A stretch of DNA of 64,000 nt, taken from NCBI RefSeq assembly GCF_004123295.1, contig NZ_SDMK01000003.1, positions 475,757 through 539,756 of the forward strand, in the 5' to 3' direction. The position numbers were made by a program, and so were the translations under genes. Positions 35,401-42,648 of the stretch are shown piece by piece. Within the stretch, counting starts at the first letter, position 1, and the number at the start of each line of letters is the position of its first letter. This stretch comes from Silvibacterium dinghuense. GTDB lineage: Bacteria > Acidobacteriota > Terriglobia > Terriglobales > Acidobacteriaceae. A model generated the notes under the pieces. The model was not told where the DNA came from and did no database searches. It saw nothing but the letters and a program-made list of their open reading frames with translations.

Positions 35401-35778
35401 TCAGTACTCCACCCGCACCGCATCCAGAGAAGGCAGAAACACCGGCCGCACTTCCATGCGCAGCCGTCCGGCCTTCACGCCCGGATCGCCGTCGACCAGC
35501 GCCTGCGCCTCTTCCGGCGTCTCCGCAGTGAGAATGGTAATCCCCACCAGATCATCCTCAGCCGCCGCATGCACCGGTACCACTGCCGGCCCAACCACCG
35601 GGCCCGCAACCACATAGCGGCGCGACTCCATCTGCTGGCGCAGCCAGGCCAGGTGTTCCAGCATCAGCGCGGGCGAATCCCCCGTCTCGTTCCACTGCGG
35701 TCCTTTGCGCAGCAGGCAAAGGAAATATCCCTTCAGGTTGCGCGGAATCTCTCTGCGCCGCGCTTCGTTCTCTGGCAT
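35401..35778 (-). CDS. YCII-related domain protein
   Basis: A 125-residue protein of the YciI/dimeric alpha-beta barrel group. Its order is YFLCLLRKGPQWNE, MLEHLAWLRQQMESRRYVVAGPV, GITILTAETPEEAQALVDGDPGVKAGRLRMEVRPVF. The conserved DP...AGR pattern at the C-terminal half and the central His are the usual YciI features. Enzymatic function is unknown for most members. GGAG lies 6 nt from the ATG. Flanked by repeat elements on both sides. Confidence 0.85.
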   Translation of the reverse strand: MPENEARRREIPRNLKGYFLCLLRKGPQWNETGDSPALMLEHLAWLRQQMESRRYVVAGPVVGPAVVPVHAAAEDDLVGITILTAETPEEAQALVDGDPGVKAGRLRMEVRPVFLPSLDAVRVEY

Positions 35779-35837
35779 TCCTGTCTCCAGCCGCGGGAGA
35801 TGGCACGCGGCACAGAGCCAGAATACAGGGGAGGGAG

Positions 35838-35926
35838 CGGTTAGCGGTCAGGCACAAAGACGGCCAGCCAGATCTTTCCCCTGACCGTTTTATGCCTGAC
35901 TGCTGGCCGCTTTATCACTCGCCGTC
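35838..35926. repeat. Inverted repeat element, GGCCAG family
   Basis: The left arm is AGCGGTCAGGCACAAAGACGG followed by CCAGC. The right arm, CTGACCGTTTTATGCCTGAC and TGCTGGCCGCTTTATCACTC, is nearly its reverse complement. Same family as 24240-24339 and 28478-28706; it occupies the gap upstream of the YciI gene. Confidence 0.65.
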
Positions 35927-35927
35927 C

Positions 35928-36545
35928 CTACCGATCCGCATCCTGAAACCCGTCCCCCGAAAAACGCGGGATGCCGAAGTGGCCGCGCAGATGCAGCAGA
36001 TCGAGCGGGCTGAGCGTACCGTTGACCGCGACCAGGTTGACGTTGGTCTCATTGGCCACGAGCAGAACAATGCCTTCCACATTGCCATTGGCGAAGCGCA
36101 CCCACACATCCGTGGTCCCCGGATGTGCCGCCGCCGGGTGTGCATGCGTCGTCACCAGGTGCTTCCAGCCGCGATCGTGATACTGCTGCCGCACCGAGTC
36201 GAGAATCGCCGGATCATACATTCCGGGAGCCGGATACTTGAAGCTGTGTACCGAGATGCCACGCAGCTTGGCGATCACCCGTTGCGTATCGTCGTCTCCA
36301 ACGAAGTTGCCCGCCATCGCCAGCATCGATTTGTCGAAGGTGAAATCGGTATGGAAGCTGGCATGCTGCCCTAGCGCTTCCATGCCACGCGGAATCCAGC
36401 TGTCGTCCGGATAAACCTGCGCGCTCGGAGGCGGAGGCGGCGGAGCTGACTGCGGCGGAGCCGTCTGGGACCGCGCCACGGGCGATACGAGCATGGCCAG
36501 CATCACCAACGGAAAGCATGTTTGTGTCCAACGCATACGAAACAT
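35928..36545 (-). CDS. Exported DUF4252-like protein
   Basis: A 205-residue exported protein. A signal peptide (to about residue 27, SPVARSQ) and a Pro-rich linker (PPQSAPPPPPPSAQ) precede a ~150-residue domain (FTFDKSMLAMAGNFVGDDDTQRVIAKLRGISVHSFKYPAPGMYD...LLHLRGHFGIPRF). This resembles DUF4252, whose function is unknown. The start at 36545 follows AAGGA by five bases. It is the gene nearest the MITE at 36634. Confidence 0.6.
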   Translation of the reverse strand: MFRMRWTQTCFPLVMLAMLVSPVARSQTAPPQSAPPPPPPSAQVYPDDSWIPRGMEALGQHASFHTDFTFDKSMLAMAGNFVGDDDTQRVIAKLRGISVHSFKYPAPGMYDPAILDSVRQQYHDRGWKHLVTTHAHPAAAHPGTTDVWVRFANGNVEGIVLLVANETNVNLVAVNGTLSPLDLLHLRGHFGIPRFSGDGFQDADR

Positions 36546-36633
36546 AGACGTCCTTACCATTGCAAACGCACCTTTGCCGAAAAAGTTGGCCTCTTCCGCT
36601 CTATCCCATTCTGCGCCCTGCTTGATTACACTA

Positions 36634-36900
36634 GAGGGTGTTATGAACTTTCAGGTGGCCGTCGTTGCTGGCGCAAATCGGCCCAGACGAGACGGAGGAC
36701 GAAGACATTGGCCATTCCAAGGCAAGGACGACAACGAAGTATGGGCCAATTTGCACCGCAACCCGGAGGGCTGGGGCCAATTTTCCCGATCTCTTCGTCG
36801 CTCGCTGCTCGGATATAACCCGATATCCGTCGCAACTCGCTCCTCGACCTCAGAAAAATTGGCTCCCAGCGACGACCGCCGGAAAGTCCGTAACACCCTC
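36634..36900. mobile_element. MITE, 267 bp, with ~38-bp terminal inverted repeats and TA target duplication
   Basis: The left end GAGGGTGTTATGAACTTTC (then AGGTGGCCGTCG) matches the reverse complement of the right end, GAGGGTGTTACGGACTTTC (then CGGCGGTCGTCG), with few mismatches. TA dinucleotides flank both ends (36632-36633 and 36901-36902). Internal segments also contain complementary GGCCAATTTT/AAAAATTGGC. No transposase is encoded. The ends and TA duplication suggest mobilisation by an IS5/IS427-type or IS630-type transposase elsewhere (inference). Confidence 0.85.
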
Positions 36901-36941
36901 TAGCCAGAGGCTCGCGCTCCGCGAGCAGCATGGAGCAAGTC

Positions 36942-38219
36942 ATGACCGATCGCCTGTATTACCAGGACTCCTTCCTCTCCCGCTTCACCGCGCACGTCAC
37001 CGATATCCGCGAAGACTCCCGCGCCGACGGCGTCTCACTCTGGCAGATCGCTCTCGACCGCACCGCGTTTTATCCCACCAGCGGCGGCCAGCCGTTTGAC
37101 ACCGGCCTGTTCCGCGCCACCTCGCGCAGCGGCGCCGTGCTCGAAGCCACCGTGGAGTCCGTCGAAGAGGACGCATCCGGTCAGGTCTGGCACTATACCC
37201 GCAAACCCCTGCTCGCAGGAACCGCCATCGAAGCGGAGATCGACTGGGAGCGCCGTCTCGATCACATCCAGCAGCACTCCGGCCAGCATCTTCTTTCTGC
37301 CGTCTTCGCGCATGAGATCAAGGCCCCGACCGTCGGCTTCCATCTCGGCGAAACGGAGTCCACGATCGACCTCGCCGTTCCGCCGCCCGCGCACCACACC
37401 ATCGAGCGCATCGAGCGCCTGGCCAACCAGCTCATCGCCGAAGACCGCGCCGTCTCCATCCGCACCGCGCCTCGCGCCGAGGCCGAATCGCTGCTGGCGC
37501 AGGGAAAATTGAGCAAGCTGCCCGAGCGCGAAGGCGACATCCGCCTGATTGAAATCGCCGACTATGACCTGAACGCCTGCGGTGGCACCCATGTCCGCTC
37601 CACCGGCCAGATCGGAGCCCTGTTGCTGCGCGGCGTCGAGAAGAACAGCCGCGGCTGCCGCATCACCTTCGTCGCAGGTGACCGCGCCATCGCCGCGGCC
37701 CGCTCCGACCACGAACTCCTGCACCGTGCAGCCGGCATCCTCTCCACCGGCACCGCGGGCATTCCTGCCGCCGTTGAAAAACTTCTCGCCGAAAGCAAAA
37801 TCGGCGCCCGCGAGCGCATGCGCCTGCGCGAGGAAGTGGCCACCTACCACGCCTCACGCCTTCTCGTGGAAGAACTCCCGCAGCATAATCTGCGCGTCAT
37901 CTGCCGCATCTTCCCCGACCGTGACCGCGACTATATCCGCCTGCTCGCTTCCCGTGTGGTTGCCTCAGTGCCTCACACCCTGGCTTTGCTCGCTTCATCG
38001 GAGAGCTCGCCGGCCTCGATCGTGCTCGCCCGTACGGCCGATCTCGATCTCCACTGCGGAGAAACGCTCACGCGCGCTCTGGCCGTCTTCGGCTCCCGCG
38101 GCGGCGGCTCACCCGATCTCGCCCAGGGACAGCTCGACGAGCTCGAAGTGCCGAACTTCTTCGCTCAGCTCACGCACCAGCTCCGCGAATTTCTCCGCTC
38201 CGAGACCGCGAACACCTAA
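36942..38219 (+). CDS. AlaX-like alanyl-tRNA editing protein
   Basis: A 425-residue protein resembling the editing and DHHA1 domains of alanyl-tRNA synthetase, without the catalytic synthetase part. FYPTSGGQPFDTG opens the editing domain. The zinc ligands are HIQQHSGQHLLSAVF (HxxxH) and the NACGGTHVRSTGQIG Cys/His pair. The C-terminal half is DHHA1-like (LARTADLDLHCGETLTRALAVFGSRGGGSPDLAQGQ). Likely role: hydrolysing mischarged Ser- or Gly-tRNA-Ala in trans. GGAG precedes the ATG at 36942; an in-frame ATG at 36930 is the alternative. A strong terminator follows. Confidence 0.9.
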   Translation: MTDRLYYQDSFLSRFTAHVTDIREDSRADGVSLWQIALDRTAFYPTSGGQPFDTGLFRATSRSGAVLEATVESVEEDASGQVWHYTRKPLLAGTAIEAEIDWERRLDHIQQHSGQHLLSAVFAHEIKAPTVGFHLGETESTIDLAVPPPAHHTIERIERLANQLIAEDRAVSIRTAPRAEAESLLAQGKLSKLPEREGDIRLIEIADYDLNACGGTHVRSTGQIGALLLRGVEKNSRGCRITFVAGDRAIAAARSDHELLHRAAGILSTGTAGIPAAVEKLLAESKIGARERMRLREEVATYHASRLLVEELPQHNLRVICRIFPDRDRDYIRLLASRVVASVPHTLALLASSESSPASIVLARTADLDLHCGETLTRALAVFGSRGGGSPDLAQGQLDELEVPNFFAQLTHQLREFLRSETANT

Positions 38220-38249
38220 AGCTCCGCCCTACGCAGGAAGCATGAAAAA

Positions 38250-38287
38250 CCGCCGGAAGAGGAGCTGCCTCTTCCGGCGGTTTTTTT
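38250..38287 (+). terminator. Intrinsic terminator of the AlaX-like gene
   Basis: CCGCCGGAAGAGG-agctg-CCTCTTCCGGCGG, 13-bp perfect stem, followed by seven T. Confidence 0.93.
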
Positions 38288-38426
38288 GCGTGACCACGCC
38301 TGCCCTGCCCATAAACGGATTCACTCGGCATATCATCCAGCCGTTGATGAGGATGGGTAAAGAAAAGCCGACTTATCGGGATCGAGGCTTCAAAGTGCCT
38401 GTGTCATTGGTACCTACAAATCTTCC

Positions 38427-38795
38427 TCAGGCCGTTCTTGATGTCCAACCAAGCCAAATCAGCGTTGCAGCCAGAAGCGTCATCACTAGAGGAAAAGCAG
38501 GGTTAAAGACAGCCTTCGCATAGCAAAGGTAAGTTCCAAGACCCACGCTGCAGGTAATCATGAAGGCCCCCAGCGAGGTGAAACGCGGGAAGAAAACCAG
38601 GAGCGCCCCAGCCGTGTCTACAGCTCCCGAAACGTAACGTAGCCACTGTCCCCAACCGATCGCGTCGAAGAATGGAATGGTGCCCATCGTTCCCGTAAGC
38701 TTCTCGACACCAACCAGGAGAAAGATCAAACCGATGACGCACCTAAGAACCCAGGTGATGACAGCACGCACCTTACTGTTTGTCCGCAACGCCAT
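38427..38795 (-). CDS. DoxX-family membrane protein
   Basis: A 122-residue inner-membrane protein with four hydrophobic helices: VITWVLRCVIGLIFLLVGVEKL, a GWGQWLRYVSGAVDTAGALLVFFP pair, AFMITCSVGLGTYLCYAKAVF, and VMTLLAATLIWLGW. The VGVEKLTG and F-G-W-LR-V-G motifs are those of DoxX/DoxD-like proteins, some involved in quinone-linked redox or oxidative-stress complexes. AGAGG is 7 nt from the ATG. It lies at the edge of a lower-GC stretch. Confidence 0.82.
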   Translation of the reverse strand: MALRTNSKVRAVITWVLRCVIGLIFLLVGVEKLTGTMGTIPFFDAIGWGQWLRYVSGAVDTAGALLVFFPRFTSLGAFMITCSVGLGTYLCYAKAVFNPAFPLVMTLLAATLIWLGWTSRTA

Positions 38796-39021
38796 GGCCA
38801 CACCTCTCACGATATGCGTTTAGCATACTTGGAAACGCCCTCCTCGCCTGCCACGATTCCCGACTGACGCAAATCGCCAATGTGCTCATTGATATGGACG
38901 CATTAGTTTCCGATATGCCGACTTATCGTCACCAACCAGTGAGGGCATCCAATGCCTAATACGAATATTTCAGAGAGGCTATGCACTATCTCTTGTATAG
39001 GTGCCCGAGCTATATCGCGAT
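38796..39021. other. Low-GC spacer, no gene seen
   Basis: No supported gene. GC is lower than in the flanking housekeeping regions, and AGCCGTTGATGA and CCGACTTATCG words recur from 38339-38378 at 38910-39038. This suggests remnants of a duplicated or decayed segment. Confidence 0.35.
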
Positions 39022-39330
39022 TTAAGAGCCGTTGATGATGGCGGCCTGTAACTCCGCACTAACTCCCGTCCATGAGGTCGTGTGCTCGATCTGAAGATTT
39101 ACGCCTTGTTCGCGAGCGCTGTCTTTGATCTGGATAAACCAATCCAGATACGATCATTCGCTCGGCTTTGGGCTATACAGACATAGGCGTGCGGAATCCC
39201 ACTGAACACCTGTTCCCTCGCGGTAAATTTGGGGGAAAGTTGCTGTCGTTGGCTTAACCCAAAGCGACCCGCTTTCATCGATACCCAGAGCTTCGACCGG
39301 ATCGGTTCTCAACGCTTCCTCCAAGTACAT
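39022..39330 (-). pseudogene. Broken small gene with one in-frame TGA
   Basis: The frame from ATG 39330 reads MYLEEALRTDPVEALGIDES, then GSLWVKPTTATFPQIYREGTG, up to SPKPSE. It then hits TGA and continues in the same frame as SYLDWFIQIKDSAREQGVNLQ to a TAA at 39022, about 102 codons in all. Composition on both sides of the TGA is protein-like, so a single TGG-to-TGA change is the simplest explanation. No family is recognised. A stop codon lies upstream near 39360, so the 5' end may also be lost. Confidence 0.45.
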
Positions 39331-39460
39331 GCTCTTGAATAAGACTCTAATAGAACCAAGCGGTCAAACATGGACCATTATGCCTGTTTCCGATTAGTCC
39401 CGACAAACGCCCATTCTCACCAACAATGTTGGCTTCCCATAACTCGACTATGAGCACCGA
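39331..39460. other. Spacer between the broken gene and the peptidase E-like gene
   Basis: No gene seen. Possible 5' remnant of the broken gene, interrupted by stops. Confidence 0.3.
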
Positions 39461-40195
39461 TCACCTCGTGACTTTCTTCCATTCTCCTTCCGAGATCACC
39501 TCGATAGACTCGTCGATCACTTGGATGGCGGTCTGATCATCGATTGCGTATACCGGCACGGGTAACTTTGCTGCCCATCTTTCCGCATTCGCGAAAGAGG
39601 CATCGGGGCGATCCTTGTGGTTTGCGTGCGGGATCAATGCGAAGCTGGTCAATCCCGCTCCCCTGGCCGTGATGAAGTTCATGGTGACTTCTCCTGCGGG
39701 CCCGGCGAACGTCATATCTTCCAGCGTGAGCGGGCTGCCAGTGCCCTTATAGGGCTTATGGTAGGTCTCGCCGAAGATAGGCGCTGTCACCATGCTGCCG
39801 GCGCTTACGCCGACATAAACCATGGGTCGCTCTAACGACGATAAGAGATTTGGCAGCCCCGACTGGTTCATCCAATAGCTCAGGAAGAGCGGATCGCCGC
39901 CCCAGACCAGCAGGGCGTCCGTCTCCTCGATGGCTGGCACCCATGCCGTTTTATCGATGCTGGGCAGCGCTGTGAGCTCGAGCAAGCCCAGCGACTTCCA
40001 GCCAAGTTCACATAAGGGAGTCGGGGCTCTTCCGCAGACAGCCTTATAGGCCATGGCAGCGCCGACGGAAAAGGGATAAATGCCGGTGGGAACGATGAGA
40101 GCATTCGATTCGGCGATCGGCTTGCCCAGAAGATCGACCACAGCGTTATGAATACTCGCGTTGTTGATGCCGGAGGAAGTGAGAAGAAGCTTCAT
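39461..40195 (-). CDS. Peptidase E-like (S51) / type 1 glutamine amidotransferase-like protein
   Basis: A 244-residue protein with the flavodoxin-like fold of family S51. The nucleophile elbow is YVGVSAGSMV, with LLVWGGDPLFLSYWMNQSGL preceding it and LIPHANHKDRP supplying a candidate His. Peptidase E cleaves N-terminal Asp dipeptides. The sequence is divergent enough that a different hydrolase activity is possible. It is divergent from the GNAT gene; codon use and GC suggest an acquired region. Confidence 0.72.
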   Translation of the reverse strand: MKLLLTSSGINNASIHNAVVDLLGKPIAESNALIVPTGIYPFSVGAAMAYKAVCGRAPTPLCELGWKSLGLLELTALPSIDKTAWVPAIEETDALLVWGGDPLFLSYWMNQSGLPNLLSSLERPMVYVGVSAGSMVTAPIFGETYHKPYKGTGSPLTLEDMTFAGPAGEVTMNFITARGAGLTSFALIPHANHKDRPDASFANAERWAAKLPVPVYAIDDQTAIQVIDESIEVISEGEWKKVTR

Positions 40196-40380
40196 CGTGC
40201 ATATCCTTCCGTAGGAACGTGCGTTGTGAGTCTATCTTCAGCCGCGACGCTTCTGCGCTATGAATCATATTCATGGCAGAAACGCGCTTCTCGTCATGGC
40301 CCGATGACCGACGACAAGCCGGCTTCCCATGACCACTTCGAGAAAATCGATATCATCTTCAAAACACCGGAGTCTTCTGC

Positions 40381-40914
40381 ATGCCTCCACAACCCTCTGC
40401 ACGTTTGACATTTCGAAGCTGGACGGACCAGGACACCACGCTTGCCGAGGCCTTATGGTGCGATCCGGAAGTGACTTACTACTTTGGTGGCGCGATGACC
40501 CGAGAACAAGCCCATAACCGCCTGCACACCGAATGTGACCGTGAGGCCCGTCTCGGTATGCAGTACTGGCCGATTTTCATGCGCGAGACGGGCGAATTTG
40601 CAGGATGCGCCGGTCTGAGGCCGTGGTCAATGGATGCCAGCACGGTTGAGGCAGGCGTCAATCTCATGCGATCGGCATGGGGACTGCGGCTGGGCGAAGA
40701 GGCTTTGCGTGCAGTGCTCGCGTATGGGTTCGACACGCTCCGTCTTCCACGGATTGTCGCGGGACACGGAAAGGAACATGAAAACTCCCGGAAGCTGCTT
40801 GAGCGCGTGGGATTCAACTATACACACGATATTCTCTGGGGGCCCAAGGAAATAGAGGTATGCATGTGGGCAATCCACGCGGAAGCATGGCGCATAGAAA
40901 ATCAGTCGCGATAA
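40381..40914 (+). CDS. GNAT-family N-acetyltransferase, RimJ/RimL type
   Basis: A 177-residue acetyl-CoA-dependent acyltransferase. LTFRSWTDQDTTLAEALWCDPEVTYYFGG is the typical RimJ-like N-terminus. The acetyl-CoA loop is seen as WGLRLGEEALRAVLAYGFDTLRLPRIVAGHGKEHENSRKLLERVGF. The acceptor (protein N-terminus or small molecule) is not predictable. CGGAG lies 9 nt from the ATG. Confidence 0.88.
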   Translation: MPPQPSARLTFRSWTDQDTTLAEALWCDPEVTYYFGGAMTREQAHNRLHTECDREARLGMQYWPIFMRETGEFAGCAGLRPWSMDASTVEAGVNLMRSAWGLRLGEEALRAVLAYGFDTLRLPRIVAGHGKEHENSRKLLERVGFNYTHDILWGPKEIEVCMWAIHAEAWRIENQSR

Positions 40915-41062
40915 GCGCGCTTCGCTCGAAACCGCCTTTCGCATTGCCGGGGTCTTCGCCGTCCCGCTCCAGCAGGTCTTCCAGTACGAATCTCCCTATC
41001 GGAGCCGCAGGAAAGAACCGCGCTCAGCCATGTACATTGGGAGCGAGGATTTTCCTGCTCCC

Positions 41063-42058
41063 ATGCGCTCCTATCTGCTCGCTTCGTTCGCTATGCTCTG
41101 CTTCTCGCTCGCGCCCTTCGCCGCTCTCGCACAGGACATTCACGTCCAGGTCTCGAAGCAGTACAAGCTCTCACCCGACGACGCCTATCACTTCCCCACC
41201 ATCATGAACGCGCTCGACCATGCTCCTGATGTTCCGCCCGGCGCGCGGCTCTATATCGAAATCGCTCCCGGCACCTATGCCGAGCGCATTTACGTCTCGC
41301 ACGATCGCCCGCGCACCACACTTGTCGGCATAGGCAAAGACCCCTCCGATGTCGTCATCACTGCGGCGCAGAACGTCAAAACCGCGCAGAGTACCTTCTT
41401 CAGCGAGACCATGGAGATCCTCGCCGACGACTTCCAGGCTGATAACCTCACCGTTGAAAATGCTGCCGGCGCCACCGGTCAGGCTCTCGCTGTCAGCGTC
41501 ACCGCGGACCGCACGATCTTCAAGCGCTGCCGCCTGCTCGGCTACCAGGACACGGTCTTCGCCCAATACGGCCGCCAGTACTATACGGACACCTACATCA
41601 GCGGCGCTGTCGACTTCCTCTTCGGCAACGCGCCAGCCGTCTTCGATCACTCCGAGATTCACGCCACCGCGCCCGGCTACCTCACCGCGCAGGGGCGCAC
41701 CAACGCAACCCAGCCCACCGGCTACGTCATCGTGAACTCGAAGCTCACGCACGACGCCATTCCCGAGGGCCGCTCGCTCCTGCTCGGCCGCGCATGGCGC
41801 TCTTATGCGCGCGTCGTCATCATGCACAGCGAGATCGCTGCAGGCTTCGACCCCAGGGGATGGAATAACTGGGGCAAGGATACGAAGAACATCGACTACG
41901 CCGAGTATGAAAACACCGGCCCCGGCGCCGACACCACCGGTCGCGTCTCCTGGATGCACAAGCTCACCGCTGCCGAGGCCCAGGCTTACGAACCGAAGAA
42001 CTTCCTCGCCGGCGACGATCATTGGAATCCCGAAGCTGTCGCCGCAAAGATGCCGTAG
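41063..42058 (+). CDS. Secreted pectinesterase (CE8)
   Basis: Extracytoplasmic enzyme de-esterifying pectin. The 331 residues start with a signal peptide (MRSYLLASFAMLCFSLAP, cut after ALA-Q). The right-handed beta-helix motifs are present: LLGYQDTVFA, YISGAVDFLFGNAPAVF with the catalytic Asp pair (D in YQDT and in AVDF), and LLLGRAWRSYARVVIM with the active-site Arg. The length suits a single-domain CE8. An ATG at 41030 would add 11 residues ahead of the signal peptide. With the GH20 gene this supports growth on plant or fungal polymers. Confidence 0.92.
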   Translation: MRSYLLASFAMLCFSLAPFAALAQDIHVQVSKQYKLSPDDAYHFPTIMNALDHAPDVPPGARLYIEIAPGTYAERIYVSHDRPRTTLVGIGKDPSDVVITAAQNVKTAQSTFFSETMEILADDFQADNLTVENAAGATGQALAVSVTADRTIFKRCRLLGYQDTVFAQYGRQYYTDTYISGAVDFLFGNAPAVFDHSEIHATAPGYLTAQGRTNATQPTGYVIVNSKLTHDAIPEGRSLLLGRAWRSYARVVIMHSEIAAGFDPRGWNNWGKDTKNIDYAEYENTGPGADTTGRVSWMHKLTAAEAQAYEPKNFLAGDDHWNPEAVAAKMP

Positions 42059-42110
42059 CCCTGATTTTCGCCTTCAGGAAGCCATCATCTTGGGGCTATA
42101 GTCTTGCCCC

Positions 42111-42590
42111 ATGAAGTCTCTCGTACCGATTCTGCTTCTCGCTGCTGTCACCGCTGTGCAGGCACAGGACAACAGCCAGCCTGCCAGCGTGGCACAGCGT
42201 GTCATCAGTGAAGCCGGCGCGCGCCGGGTCCTCATCGCAGCGGAAACCCAGGCGCAACAGCTCCACGCCCCCAGCGCCATTGCCGTCGTCGACGCCTCTG
42301 GCATCCTGGTCGCCTTTGTACGCATGGATGACGTCCGTCCCGGCAGCCCCGAGCTCGCCATCGGCAAAGCGCGCACCTCTGCGCTCCTTCGCCGCCCCAG
42401 CGGTGAGACCGAGGACAATGTCGACAACGGCCGCACCGCCTTCGTCACCTCCGGCTTCATGACCCTGCGCGGAGGCTTCCCTATTCTCGATCACGGCGAG
42501 GTCATCGGTGCAATAGGCGTTGCCGGCGTCAACAAGGACAATGACGTGCGCATTTCACAGGCTGCAGCATCTGTACTCGACAGCAAGTAG
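42111..42590 (+). CDS. Exported GlcG/HbpS-family protein
   Basis: A 159-residue protein with a signal peptide (to ALA/VQAQ near residue 19) and a GlcG/HbpS domain. The domain reads SAIAVVDASGILVAFVRMDDVRPGSPELAIGKARTSALLRRPSGETEDNV...TLRGGFPILDHGEVIGAIGVAG. HbpS of Streptomyces binds haem and modulates a sensor kinase; GlcG-type genes often sit near glycolate or sugar oxidation loci. Ligand unknown here. It follows the pectinesterase by 52 bp on the same strand, so co-expression is possible. Confidence 0.85.
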   Translation: MKSLVPILLLAAVTAVQAQDNSQPASVAQRVISEAGARRVLIAAETQAQQLHAPSAIAVVDASGILVAFVRMDDVRPGSPELAIGKARTSALLRRPSGETEDNVDNGRTAFVTSGFMTLRGGFPILDHGEVIGAIGVAGVNKDNDVRISQAAASVLDSK

Positions 42591-42601
42591 CGAAAAAAGA
42601 A

Positions 42602-42627
42602 GCGGCGCATCCCGCGGGATGCGCCGC
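42602..42627. terminator. Perfect palindrome between convergent genes
   Basis: GCGGCGCATCCCGCGGGATGCGCCGC, a 26-bp perfect palindrome, separates the HbpS-like and GH20 genes. A-rich and mixed sequence flanks it, so it probably serves as a bidirectional terminator. Confidence 0.6.
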
Positions 42628-42648
42628 CTGAGAACGAGAGCAGAGCGA

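Noticed and set aside
36643..36903. Open frame inside the MITE starting MNFQVAVVAG
   Set aside because: Lies wholly within the palindromic element including both terminal repeats; no transposase motif.
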